Shown here: positions 21,360 to 32,371 of the stretch, piece after piece
Layout: every line of letters starts with the position of its first letter
Numbering within the stretch: position 1 is the first letter of the stretch
Origin: Pachyseris speciosa
Lineage: Eukaryota; Cnidaria; Anthozoa; Scleractinia; Pachyseridae
DNA: 64,000 nucleotides
Reading direction: 5' to 3'
NCBI GenBank assembly: GCA_016490735.1
Contig: JAEMWC010000049.1
Span: 1,659,501 to 1,723,500, forward strand
Position numbers and translations under genes: made by a program
The notes under the pieces: generated by a model
Databases searched by the model: none
Told to the model about the DNA's origin: nothing
Seen by the model: the letters and a program-made list of their open reading frames with translations, nothing else

Positions 21360-22350
21360 CAAACACTTGCGGCAATCCAAAAACAACTAAATATGAGCTG
21401 GTCAATACAAAGAGGCACAGCTTTGATTTTTAGGTAGAGTTCCTTATTCATGTAATTACGTAACGGGCAACAGAACTGGTGGCAAAGTTATTGTTGACTG
21501 ACGGAATAACCCTCGTCCAAGAACACATACGTCATACCATTCAAAATCTCCCTCATAAGAAGGCAAAGAGAAGCAAATAAGGGCCCTGGTAAATATTGCA
21601 GTTGACGGAACTCTACTTGTGCCTTCAGGAGAAAACGAAATGACTGCTTTTGTTGGTTAGGAAGATGACAAGTTCGTAGGTCGGGTGTTCAACTGATTTT
21701 GAGAATGACTGTTAATAAAATTTACTGCAATCAGGAAACAGTGCCAGCAGGAATTAGCTGGGTGCTTGTAACCAATCAAATTGAGATTGTGACACCAAAT
21801 GTATAATAATCACAGTTAAATGCATAATAATCACAGTTATTAGCATGTCTTCCATGTACTTAAACGTTGGAAATTTTGTTGTTTAGAAAGCTCGTGGCTG
21901 TTACTTAGCAAACGTAGGAGAATAACTGTCAATGCAATTTATTGAAATCAGAGGACAAAGGTCAGAATTAGTCTGGCATTTGAAAGAACTTTGCGTGCGG
22001 CGTGCGGTAAGCCGGCTTACACGTGCGACACGTGAGGTAATCTCAAAACAACTGAAAAACAACAATAATTGAACATGTGCCAGTCAATACAAAGAGGCAC
22101 ACTCTTGATTTTTAGGTAGAGTTCCTTACTTGTTACGTAATAAGCAACAGACTCATACGAAGGCAAAGCGGAGAAGTATATGAGGGTCCGGGTAAATATT
22201 ACATACAGTTGATGGAATGTGTTAAATGTCCAGTTTCAAGTATTTTAACACTCTACATTGTGCCTTTAGAGAGAAAAGAATTGATTTCTTTTGTTGGCAT
22301 AAATTGGGACGTCGGTACCGTGTTCAACTGATACGGTGTGGAATCGTCAA
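21360..22350. repeat. Diverged direct repeat, two copies
   Basis: Segments at about 21390-21720 and 22075-22345 align as direct repeats: GGTCAATACAAAGAGGCACA, CTTGATTTTTAGGTAGAGTTCC, GAAGGCAAAG, GGTAAATATT, TTGTGCCTTNAG, CTTTTGTTGG and GTGTTCAACTGAT occur in the same order. Each lies a few hundred bp from the HNMT-like tail at 22.5 kb. No coding capacity. Confidence 0.65.
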
Positions 22351-22464
22351 ATTCAAACCTCTCATTCATTGACTTAGCTACTCATTGGATCAGAGTCGCT
22401 ACACCTCTATTTTGCCTCAAAACATGTGGAACTACATTACTGATTAAATGCAACAGGCTAAAAA

Positions 22465-22582
22465 GCAAAAAAATTAAATCGATTTTAAAATTATAACTTC
22501 TCGATCTGTTTCTGAGCTTTACGATTCTTTTTCCATTTTCATCAGAAAAAGATTGCTTCCAAACGTTTAAGAAATTGATCAC
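22465..22582 (-). pseudogene. HNMT-like C-terminal fragment
   Basis: The minus strand encodes SFSDENGKRIVKL, identical to the C-terminal segment of the HNMT-like genes at 32.4 and 39.5 kb, followed by a small insertion that shifts the frame past the normal stop. Nothing of the N-terminal 260 residues is present nearby. It is a dead fragment that shows the family was once spread at least 10 kb further left. Confidence 0.75.
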
Positions 22583-22599
22583 GGTTCCATAATAGCGAA

Positions 22600-23460
22600 A
22601 TTGTAAAACAAAATTATCTTTTATAGCTTTGGTGAGAATACCGTATGTTTGAATAAATATTATACACCTGAATTTCTTTGCGTGGCCGCGTCTTGTGTGG
22701 TTTTTAACAGGTCGTTTTGAGGCGATTCAGGGGGGTTCATCCAGTTTCTTTGCCTCGCTCAATTTACCGTACATACAAATTATATAGTTTAGTACGTAAA
22801 AAGAAAAAACCAAGTATTAGAAATAATAAATGAAAGCTTTTTAATTACGCAAGAGCTGTTCTGCATTTACAAAAGAGACAAAGTGGACTAATTAAAATGA
22901 AAAATGAAGAAACGAAACGAAAGGAAAGGAAACAAAATGCAGCGGTTCAGGGACGGAACTTTTTCATTCGACTAAAAGCAATTATGATAAAATCACAGAG
23001 GAGCGTTGCTCTAGTTTTCAGCAATAGCGAACGTTTTACTTCACGTTTGACCTCAAACTCCAGAGGGTAAGAGTGATAACGAGCGTTAAATCATTAGTTA
23101 GTTTAAATCACTGTGAGACTTAAATTACGATTTGGAGTAGGAAGATATTATTGTTTTGGGACTATTCCAGAGTAGGAATGCTGGGACTAGACGGTAATCG
23201 TGTTCTTTAGCTGGGCACTATTCCAGTCTTCTCGGAATGAACGACCGCAAAATCAACGGAGTGACACTCCGTTCATTCTGCCATTAGCATGAATTATAAA
23301 AATGCCTGATGCAGCGTGATTCTTTGGAAACGCATTGGCATCTTGGCAGCAAAATCGTGTGCGGCTCGCCGTGTCGGTTAAGATGTAGCCTGTGAGGAAA
23401 GCGTTTCCGTGGCGTTTCTGAGCACAGAAAGACCGAGCCAAAACAACGAAAACTCCATCT
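22600..23460. other. No gene recognised
   Basis: AT-rich sequence with only short random ORFs. Confidence 0.4.
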
Positions 23461-23519
23461 GCTCGGTCTCAACCTCGTTCCCAGGGTCTCTCCTCTTCTT
23501 CTTTCTTCGCCAGGAAACC

Positions 23520-23724
23520 TAGACTGCGAGCAGTTTCTCTTTTGCTCTAAAATCTGTGGAACGAACACGATATGCGAACGGCGAAGCCGCAAGCCGGTAG
23601 TTTCGTGGGCGCCAGTAGTTTCGCTCGTAACTGGCGCCTACGAAACTACCAGCTTGCGGCTTCGCCGCTTGCATATCGTGTTCATTCTACAGATTTTAGA
23701 GCAAAAGAGACTGCTCGCAGTCTA
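23520..23724. mobile_element. Near-perfect palindromic MITE with 9-bp target duplication
   Basis: The two halves are inverse almost throughout, from TAGACTGCGAGCAG to CTGCTCGCAGTCTA. CAGGAAACC flanks both ends (23511-23519 and 23725-23733). MULE-like by duplication length. It has landed within another repeat that starts near 23470 with AACCTCGTTCCCAGGGTCTC. Confidence 0.85.
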
Positions 23725-23925
23725 CAGGAAACCCCATGGAAACGCTTGCTACGCAGGTTAGTGAAGGTGACTCACAGCGGTTTTCACGACTTTCTAGTGT
23801 TTATACGTTGATGGATCAATGCTAACACTTTGATCTTTTCTCTTTGAGGTGCAGTGAGATCAAATAAACGCCCAACCACTGGAAAACAAGTTGTATCCAT
23901 TTCCATCTATCAAAAAAGAGGTTGA

Positions 23926-23997
23926 TAAAACCTCGTTCCCATGGTCTTTCCTCTTCCCGCCCCCTGGAGAGGAGGAGAGACCCTGGGAACGAGGTTA
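23926..23997. repeat. Short palindrome, ACCTCGTTCCCAGGGTC family
   Basis: AACCTCGTTCCCATGGTCTT and its near-inverse AGACCCTGGGAACGAGGTT flank a CCCCCTGGAGAGG centre. The same end occurs at 23470. Confidence 0.65.
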
Positions 23998-24139
23998 GCG
24001 TTGAAATTGCTTGGAATGCTAAGAGGATTTCTCACGATCAGGGTAAAATAAAAATGCAAATTTCCCCTGCAAAGGGTGAAAACTTCAGCTACCAAAATTG
24101 ATTCCCGAACCAGTTCAAGCTTAAGAGGGTATCTTTAAA

Positions 24140-24290
24140 ATTCAGGAGCCGGGAATGAGGAATGGGGAACGGGGAATCTTTAAAAGCGGAAATCTATAAA
24201 ATGGGAAATCTTTAAAAGCGGAAAATTTTTGAAAATGAGGAATATGTAAAAGCGGGAATCTTTAAGATGGGAATCTTGTCTATAGAGGAA
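24140..24290 (+). repeat. Degenerate GGGAATCTTTAAAA repeats
   Basis: GGAATCTTTAAAA, GGAAATCTATAAAA, GGAAATCTTTAAAA, GGAATATGTAAAA and GGAATCTTTAAGA follow one another with GCGG or TGGG spacers. Confidence 0.6.
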
Positions 24291-24299
24291 ATATCAATA

Positions 24300-25050
24300 T
24301 TTTCAATTAAACGTCTCTTTGTTTGTTTCGAAATATTGTGATTTCTTTTATTTATAAACACAAATTTCGCCGAATCGCGAATAGGAGTTGTGTATACCTG
24401 TCACCCCATTGTTTACTCTGTTGATTTTGCCAATCACGGGCGAGTACGGACTTTGCACAAATCTCATTACGACTACGGCAAGAAACAAAACATGTCAAAA
24501 TACAAAAGCAAGGAATTCGCCTTACAATTCCAAACGCCAACGTCTCATACTTGGCTATATCTGACGGGAAAAAAACAGCACTATTCCACCTAGAGCATAG
24601 TCAATCAAGAAAAAAAACATAGCATGCTGTAAATAAAAAAAATATAGCCACAAGAAGAAACACAGCACCAAGCTGTGTTCAATAGGATCGATTGCTACGT
24701 GCTCACTTTTCTCTAGTAGCAAACCAACCAGTAAGAATCCAGAATTTTCGATCCGACTATCGAATATATAAACTGGAAAAAAATATGACATTTGCCCGGG
24801 TGATACCGCGCATTAGCCTATATCGCTCGCCCCTCATCGGCAACTGATCAGATACTCAAGTATCGAAACCGCGGTATTGCCTGAGTGGATAGGCCATGAG
24901 CCAGCTAATAAAAGACGGCTACTAACAGTTGCAACTGACCTCCAAGGAGGACGATGCTAACATAGAGAAGGCGCTGCAAACAGGAAAACAGCTTTCGCTT
25001 GCTCGGCGCCTAGTAAAACTGTAAATAAGGCAGAGCGATCTAGGAACTGT
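24300..25050. other. No gene recognised
   Basis: Mixed sequence without coding signal. The right part may be a degraded 5' portion of the Penelope scrap that follows. Confidence 0.35.
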
Positions 25051-25059
25051 AAAAACTCA

Positions 25060-25225
25060 ACTTCATAGAAACAATGTTATTACGGCTGAAAATGCAATTC
25101 TTGTCTCCGGATGGACGTGACCAGCTTATACACAAATATACCTCAGAATGAGGGGTAGAGACAGTGTGCAAGACATATGACTTTTTCTATAAAGATAGCC
25201 TTCCCATTCCTACACTGCGTGTTAA
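25060..25225 (+). pseudogene. Penelope-like RT fragment
   Basis: Plus-strand reading gives AENAILVS, a 2-nt slip, then MDVTSLYTNIPQNEG and a stop. The VTSLYTNIP block is a hallmark of Penelope-like RTs. No catalytic YVDD block remains. Confidence 0.7.
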
Positions 25226-25397
25226 CCATTTCACTCCCAAGGAGTCTCCTTTGGACCAGTAAAATCGTCTGGCGTTGGACAGAGTAAAATCTATTAAGTC
25301 ACTCTTGGTTGGGAAAGGGTTAACAGAGCGCTGAAACCAAGCCGAAGCGCTCTTAAACCACTTGTCTGGAAAAGGTATATTGGCTATATATAATATC

Positions 25398-25590
25398 TCT
25401 GGTCCCGGCTGTTCAAAGAGTGGATAACTCTTATCCAGCGGATAAATCGCTATCCGGTGGATAAAATTTATCCACTTGCGTCATTCCGGTTGATCGAAGC
25501 TTTGATTGCGTTATCCAGCCGCTATCCATCAGATAAAGTTATCCACATCTAGGTAGGTCGTATAACTTTTTATCCACTGAATAAAACTGT
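25398..25590. mobile_element. TTATCCGCTGGATA MITE family, copy 2
   Basis: GGCTGTTCAAAGAGTGGATA followed by many (T)TATCC / GGATA blocks on both strands. The right end is degraded. Confidence 0.6.
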
Positions 25591-25599
25591 TGAAAAACA

Positions 25600-26070
25600 G
25601 ACATGGCTGCTCGAACAATCAACCATTTAATTAAAAAATTGAAACAAAGTACCTGGAAAACCTACGGACGCATTGACTGTGAAATAAAGAAATATGTAAC
25701 AAGCGATTGATCGATCTTACTATTGTCATTTTATTTTCTGGGAGAAACACCCATTGTGCCATCGTTCCAGGGAGAACTTTTTTGGAGAACAGCAATAATG
25801 ATGACCTCGCACTTTCCTTCAAAGATATCTTACATTTGTAAATCGATGAAATTAAGTATTATTTTTCGATCGCTTGACAAATCTAGAATCAGTTATCGTT
25901 CGTTGGTCGCTCACTGCACGTTGTTAGCTAGCACCGCCTAAAGATTTAAAATATTTTGAATTGTAGAATTGTTTTACCGGGCCAAAAGAGCTGAAATTAA
26001 ATAAAACTTTTCTCTCAGAACTGGAGTCTTACCTAGCTTTTGGTACCGAATGTTAAATGCTTGTAGTCAA
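25600..26070. other. No gene recognised
   Basis: Short ORFs at 25631-25941 on both strands without any recognisable motif. Confidence 0.35.
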
Positions 26071-26074
26071 ACCG

Positions 26075-26450
26075 CCGACCGGTTAGCTCAGTGGTAGAGC
26101 ACCGGACTACCGTGCGGGAGGTCGCGGGTTCAAACCCCGGCCGGACCAACACTCACGGTCTTTAAATAATTGAGGAGAGAGTGCTGCCTTTGTAATGATA
26201 TCTGCAAATGGTTAGACTTTCTAGTCTTCTCCCTGTCTCACAACTCTTCATAATTAATTCTGTGGGACGTTAAAGAACCCACGCACTGTTCGACGTAGTC
26301 CCCGGTGTGGTGGTCTATCTCTACTAGGGTGTGGTTACGGGGAAGGAATTTGCAGTTACAGATTTGCAGAGGGATTTGCAGTTACAGTAATTGGCGCACG
26401 CTGTTGTAGTGTCCCTGCCAGGTCTCTGGCGAAGCTAATAAAATAAAAAT
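26075..26450 (+). repeat. tRNA-derived SINE
   Basis: The head carries A-box TTAGCTCAGTGG and B-box GGGTTCAAACCCC with a cloverleaf-like layout; the anticodon stem has mismatches and an extra base lies before the D arm, so it is not a functional tRNA. The body (GAGTGCTGCCTTTGTAATGA, TGTGGGACGTTAAAGAACCC, GTCCCCGGTGTGGTGGTCTA) and tail (GTAGTGTCCCTGCCAGGTCT) match the inverse copy at 35560-35745. Confidence 0.75.
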
Positions 26451-26459
26451 GTTTCCTTC

Positions 26460-26860
26460 GCGGCAACATGCGGACTGCAGAGGAAACGGTTTTGTTTGTG
26501 GCATAAAAGTAAATGACTTGATGTTTTTTATCATTTTCTAATCGTTTATCAACTGAAATAGGTATGGTCATAAGAGAAATAAAACCGTAAAACTTCGGGC
26601 AAGTCGTCAAGTGTGTTATTTTTTCAAAATATTACAATTTCTGTGCTAGAAAAACCGATCTTTTGTGGTGTTATTTTCAACATGTCGATCGATCGGCTTT
26701 TCACAGACACGCAAGAATTTCACGACAGGAAAGTTTCTAACGAATGGTTCATTCTTACACTTGTTGTGGTCCTTTGCACCAGTAGACCGCAGTAGTCGAC
26801 CGCAGGACTCAAAACGAACGTATTTCAAATTGTAAAAGACATTTTAAAGAAAATGGCTTT
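26460..26860. other. No gene recognised
   Basis: Short overlapping ORFs on both strands, no motif. Confidence 0.35.
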
Positions 26861-26929
26861 ATACGAGGGTGGATGCATTGAATTAAAATTATCACTGAGA
26901 AAGTTCAAGATATAAGGTAGGCGAATTTA

Positions 26930-27480
26930 CAGAATTTCTAATGCGACTGTTTATCGATAAGTAATGGTAGTAGGACTGAGTGGAGTACAATTCATAATGG
27001 TAATTGAACTGAGTGAAGTGCAATTTGGTCTGAAATCATACGCGTGATTTCAAAATCGAACGAGCGCGCAGCGCGAGTTTGATTTGAAATCACAAGTATG
27101 ATTTCAGACCAAAATTGCATGACACGAAGTTCAATTACCACTTTATTACATCCATTTTGAAATCACACAGTATTTTTCAATATTAATATTTGTTTGTCCA
27201 TGAAATTTGATAGGTTAGTATTATTTCACTTTCATTTTGATCAGTTACAGAAAGGATGCGATTTAGAGTAAAAAATGGTGCAATTTGGGAATAAATTGCA
27301 CGTTTGTGAGCCAATCAGATTGCAAGGATCACCAGTGATTTAAAAATGGGTGTAATAAAGGGAGTAATCGGGCGAGTGATTTAAAAATTGGCCGAGCGCG
27401 TAGCGCGAGGCTGATTTGAAATCACGAGCACGATTACCCTTGAATTGTACGACACGAAGTCCGATTACCAATTAATTGTG
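26930..27480. repeat. Dispersed repeat with inverse GATTTCA cores
   Basis: Two palindromic cores, 27030-27115 (GAAATCATACGCGTGATTTC, GAGCGCGCAGCGCGAG) and 27370-27425 (GAGCGCGTAGCGCGAGG), each followed by ACGACACGAAGT-type segments. Non-coding. Confidence 0.55.
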
Positions 27481-27614
27481 TCAATAACAAAATAGAAGAA
27501 ACTCTAGAGGTCAACTTTCTAAATTGTAAAACGTATTGTACAAAATAACCAAGGCGCAAAAAGATGGATAACTTACACAGCATGGCAGCTACTGCTCAAC
27601 ATACCCAAATAAGG

Positions 27615-27685
27615 TAACTGTCCGATTTGGCCTGTCCGATTACAAGTGTTTGTAATCGGACAGCTCAAATCGGACAGTTTGGACT
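27615..27685. repeat. Short palindrome, CTGTCCGATT
   Basis: AACTGTCCGATTTGG and the inverse CAAATCGGACAGTT flank TGTCCGATTACAAG / TTGTAATCGGACAG. Confidence 0.7.
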
Positions 27686-27984
27686 TGAAGCAGCCAATTA
27701 AGCCACAAATAAAGGCTGTTAAGAACCAATCATATTCGAGCATTTTGTTATTGACACAATTACAGTTTTAATCCCACGCAGCCCCACGTAGTAGTTCCAC
27801 GTGGTATAACATTGACGTTTGGCAAAATAGCTCTTTTTATAACTTGAGAGTTATTTTCGGCAGTCTGCAAAATAATTTAGGGCACTTTAGGGATGCAGTT
27901 GGCTTTGATTTCTCCATTTTCCAGGTTCCACATCCTCCGCCATTTTGTTGTCATGCCATGTCATCTAAAAAGTGACTGAGATTC

Positions 27985-28165
27985 ACCATGGCAACGGACT
28001 GGATAGCGGCTTATCCTGTGGATAGTTATCCATCGCACTATCCAGGCTTTGTGCAACGACTTTTTATCCACTGGATAACTATCCGGTGGATAGCAATTTT
28101 ATCCGGCGGATAGGTTTATCCAGTGGATAAAGTTATCCGCACTTTGAACAACCGGGGCCTGGAAT
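27985..28165. mobile_element. TTATCCGCTGGATA MITE family, copy 3
   Basis: At least eight TATCC/GGATA blocks ending in GCACTTTGAACAACCGGGGC, the inverse of the terminus of copies 1 and 2. Confidence 0.65.
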
Positions 28166-28179
28166 ACAAACAAAGACGC

Positions 28180-28770
28180 AGTCACACAATTCATTGACCA
28201 CCACCCGACTGTCTGGTTTGCGGCTGTAATATCCTGCAATGAAACTACGGGCTTGAAATTATAGGTGGCCTCTGGCTTAATTTGAGAAAGTTTTACGGTA
28301 TCAAAGGAAAGGATGCCTGAAAATAATTGTAATTAGAGCAGTACTCGTGCAAAGTCACGTACGAAGCACAGATGACTGCTCTAAACTCGTCACCAGTCTC
28401 CCCTAAAATTGGAGCCAAATTTAAATTGCGGTCAAGCATCTTTGAAAGGCTTAAAACCTAATTTCTCCCTTTTTCCTTTGCAAATGACTGTTTTTTCCTT
28501 CTTTAGGTATGATGAACTGTCAAAAACTCGAAAAAAAATTCATTTCATAGGCACCTTAAAAACATCGCACTTGGGCGTGGTAATGTTTTATGCTCAATGA
28601 AGCGGTGCTTAGACTATTGTCAGAAGTCGGAGGTTAGAGGAGGTGCTCGGGCATTTGGTTTCGTGCGGTAACTTGAACACACACCTACGTCTCGTGTGGC
28701 TATCCCAGTCGCCAAGCAGCTAAAAACAACAACCTTTTCAGAATTCAGCGGGTGACGCTTAAAAAAAGAG
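28180..28770. other. No gene recognised
   Basis: Intergenic sequence left of the giant inverted repeat. A 63-codon ORF at 28409 has no motif. Confidence 0.35.
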
Positions 28771-28776
28771 GAACGG

Positions 28777-28812
28777 TTTTAGTTTGCGACAGAAATTTCT
28801 GTCGCGAACTAA
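28777..28812. repeat. Near-perfect 36-bp palindrome at the left edge of the inverted duplication
   Basis: TTAGTTTGCGACAGAAAT is followed by its near-inverse TTCTGTCGCGAACTAA. It would form a hairpin with essentially no loop. Confidence 0.75.
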
Positions 28813-29254
28813 GAGAGCGATCACCCACTGCAGTAGTCGATACTCTTCAGTCTAATGTTTACAACAACAACAAAAACAACAACAACAACGTTTTTATTTT
28901 GCTAGATATATAGAATATAATAAAGAAAAGAAATATTAAGTTAAATAAGCAAAACAACTATTCAGAATAGTAAACATCTAAACGAGCTGAGTAGTTCTTA
29001 TACTTTAAATAGGTTGTAGGAAGAATAAGAAAAGAAAAGAAACAACGATAGGAAAAGAAAAAAAACTGAATATAAACAAGTATAATATAGTAACAGTACC
29101 AGTTATTGACAGAACAAAATTTGTGCATTGGTTGATGAAGGGCTTATTTTACTTAACTTTACAGAAATGGTCGTCTCAAGATACTTAAATTATGCTGAAA
29201 TAGCTAAAGGACTTCTTTGTGTGGATAAAAGGAGGAAAATGCTTGCACGTGTTT

Positions 29255-29665
29255 GATACCGGCCTGGAGGTGGGGAGGGGATACTCCCTTATATGGGTTA
29301 TATAGGTATGTACGGCTCCAAAGAGTATGGTTTTGTAGCCATTTTGGTCTGAAATAGGGTATGGTTTGTGAACTCTATTTTTAGATTGGGAATATTTTTT
29401 TTTAGAAGAAACTACTTCTTCATCATTAGGCGATAAAACCACCAACAGAAGCCTTTTTCAAATTATGTTTACGCCAACCTTGTACTTGAAATAGGTCTGA
29501 AATAGTGTATCGAATTTTTGGTCAGGTCAAGGGTGGGGAAAATCGCAGATTTTGGTGTGAAATAGGGTAAAGGTTTCAGGAAGCGGGCCACACACCCCTC
29601 ACCCAAATTTTTCTTGGAGTACCCCATTCCCCCTACCGGGGGAAGCCGGGTACAATCAGCCCGGG
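29255..29665. mobile_element. GGGGTACTCCC MITE family, copy 2
   Basis: GAGGGGATACTCCCTTATATGG at the left and GAGTACCCCATTCCCCCTAC at the right, with internal (GGTCTGAAATAGGGTATG)-type repeats. Found in the left arm only. Confidence 0.7.
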
Positions 29666-30190
29666 AGTGAAAACCCCGTGAAACACAATGAAAAGCTCTG
29701 GCTCACGATGAACGTGAAGGTCTATAAAAATCAACTTTTTCGTAATCCACCCTTTAAAGTGATGCCGTTGAGCTTGAATTCGGCAGCATTTTCCTTACAA
29801 TGGAAATAAAAATAATGAAATCAAGTTGCAAATCGTCAGAAAATCACCACACTTTAGAGCATCTTGTGCTGCTGAGGGAAATAATAGCTTGCTAATAACG
29901 CGTACAATTTGTTATTTCATGATGTATCAGTACAGGACCAAACTTGCTACAAATAGCTTCCAAGAAAGTAGAAAGCACCCGTTAATGTATGTAATTCTTT
30001 ATAAACATTCTTACTCAGGATCTAAAGAGAAACACTTTATATTTGAAACGGTTTCAAAAATCAGTTCTATCAGCATATTTTATGTTACGCTACAGTGCCA
30101 GTCTTCAGTTGACGGGTGGGTTCCAAGCCTGCAAATACGTATTCGCAGGCTAGTAGGTTTCACATTAGGCGATAAGACCACCAACAAAAC

Positions 30191-30615
30191 CCTAGCCTGC
30201 GTGACAGGCGTAGAAAGTGGAGGGGGAGGGGGAGGGGTAGGGGTAGGTTGGGTTCCTAGCCTGCGTGACAGGCGTAGAAAGCGGAAGGGGAGGGGTAGGG
30301 GTAGGGTGGGTCCCAAGCCTGCGTGACAGGCGTAGAAAGCGGAGGGGAGGGGTAGGGGTAGGGTGGGTTCCTAGCCTGCGTGACAGGCGTAGAAAGGGGA
30401 GGGGGAGGGGTAGGGGTAGGGTGGGTTCCTAGCCTGCGTGACAGGCGTAGAAAGCGGAGGGGGAGGGGTAGGGGTAGGGTGGGTTCCAAGCCTGCGTGAC
30501 AGGCGTAGAAAGCGGAGGGGGAGGGGTAGGGGTAGGGTGGGTTCCTAGCCTGCGTGACAGGCGTAGAAAGCGGAGGGGGAGGGGTAGGGGTAGGGTGGGT
30601 TCCCAGCCTGTATTC
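30191..30615 (+). repeat. 58-bp G-rich minisatellite
   Basis: CCTAGCCTGCGTGACAGGCG recurs at 30191, 30255, 30313, 30370, 30428, 30486 and 30544, with a last partial unit at 30602; most intervals are 57-58 bp. Each unit has a hairpin (GCCTGCGTGACAGGC) followed by GGAGGGGTAGGGGTAGGG, a G-quadruplex-type run. ORFs on both strands here are repeat artefacts. Confidence 0.9.
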
Positions 30616-31204
30616 GCACGCTAGTGGGTTTCACACTTGACTGACTGACAAACAAAATGACGTAATCCTGCTCGCTTCATTTCGTTTGGTGAACGTGTGA
30701 TAACCATTACGTACTGATATAGCACAGTTTACAACCGGATTTTGCAGGCTAAACCATCTTTCAGTCGATTTTAAGACCGCAACTTTTTTTTTTGCTGAGG
30801 AAGGAAATATATTTTAATATATATAAGCATATGACTTACTTTTTCCATGAAATCCAAGGATCAACCTTATCCGATCACGCAATGACTTTAGGCTGTCGGT
30901 CGTATTTCCGATGACTGTGCTAATTCGCGCATGACCTGCACTGTGCAAAGACTAAAACCTTCGTTGCTGCATCCAGACAACATCGCTCTGACTTCACAGA
31001 TAACTCTCAAGCAACTCTATTAAAACACTACGCTCCTTTGAGTGACTTGCAATAGAACTTCTACCTCCTAATTTAGATACACGAAATATTTCCACTCCAA
31101 ATTGTTAAAATTCGTTTCCCCTCTTATTAAATGTACTTCGCCGGAAACTTTCAATTAGTCAAGATTGTTAATTGGCTCTTCTCTCAAATATTTTTGTAGG
31201 TAAA

Positions 31205-31640
31205 TTACCAGGGAGGGAGAGGGGGGAGCACTCAAGGTACGTTTGGCTCGGGGTGGGCCGCCGAGGACTTTGAACCCTGACCCTGTTAAGACAAAATCCG
31301 TTCATTCCGCTACTCTGTTTAAGACAACAGACCTACTTTTCGTGAACCTGATTTAATTTTCATTTCAAATTCAGAAAGTAATTTTTGTTTTGTTTGTTTG
31401 GTTTTTTGTTAACTGACATTGTCAGGTAACCGGCACATGAAGACCGCGAACCGGCACCGCCAATGTTCACGGCTTACAGTCCAGAAAGACACCTTGTTCA
31501 AGACGCTACTTAATAGTGAAATTGTACACCCTGTTTAAGATTCAAGACCTCGAAAACCATACCCTATCGGGCGGCACATATCCGTTTAGGCCAAGTAAGG
31601 GAGTGTCCCCCTAGCGTAAATACACAAACGCCAGGCGTGA
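31205..31640. mobile_element. GGGGTACTCCC-related MITE, left-arm copy
   Basis: Present at the matching position in the right arm (41110-41510), so it predates the inverted duplication. On the left its right edge (AAACGCCAGGCGTGA) is tandemly duplicated (31630 and 31695); on the right it is single. Confidence 0.65.
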
Positions 31641-32371
31641 CTAACTGAACGCTTTCAATAGTATTTTGGTTTACCCCCCTGGGGTAAATAAACAAACGCC
31701 AGGCGTGATTGAAACACTTTCAATATTATTCATTTATAGCATTTTGGTTTTTGTTAGGATTGGTTTTTGTATAACTAGCGTAAGCGTAAAAGAAATTAAA
31801 AAAGAGTGGTGTTTTATTTTGTTTAAAACTTTTTAATGAAGAATCTCAGCAGTAGATACTAACATGTCCTTGCTAACCACATTTTCAGCGTTGTTAGCCA
31901 ATCGATACAACTGTTGACCTTATAATACGTTTCTGTTGCTTGAACTAAAATCAGTTTTGATTACGTGACGATTTCGTCAACAAAGTTGTATAGAAAGTCA
32001 GACCTATGCATCTTAGGATATATTTTAATAATTTATATTGAGACTGCCTCTTCCCCAGTCGTTCGCGATCGCTGGATCTGGGGATATGTGTTGTCAACCA
32101 CAAAAACTATTCCTTCACATGGCACACCGTCACTTAACGACATGATATGTCACTTATGCACTTGTGTAATATTTTATCTACAAATTTGTTTCAGCGGGCC
32201 TGAAGCTAAATATTAACCATGACCAGCAGTATAAATATAGATTAGAGGACTGCATGAATAAGAGCGTATAGTACGTATGAAATGAAAAATAAACCTTTAA
32301 CACAATCACAGGATTGTACAATAATGGCGATCTGAATGTTCAGAGTCAAACACTGATCAAAAACAAAAAAA

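Noticed and set aside
26075..26150. tRNA gene
   Set aside because: The cloverleaf has acceptor and anticodon-stem mismatches and runs into a SINE body shared with 35555-35750.
30080..30489. Pro/Arg-rich ORFs over the 58-bp minisatellite
   Set aside because: Open only because the repeat lacks stops; no start context and no conservation in the other arm.
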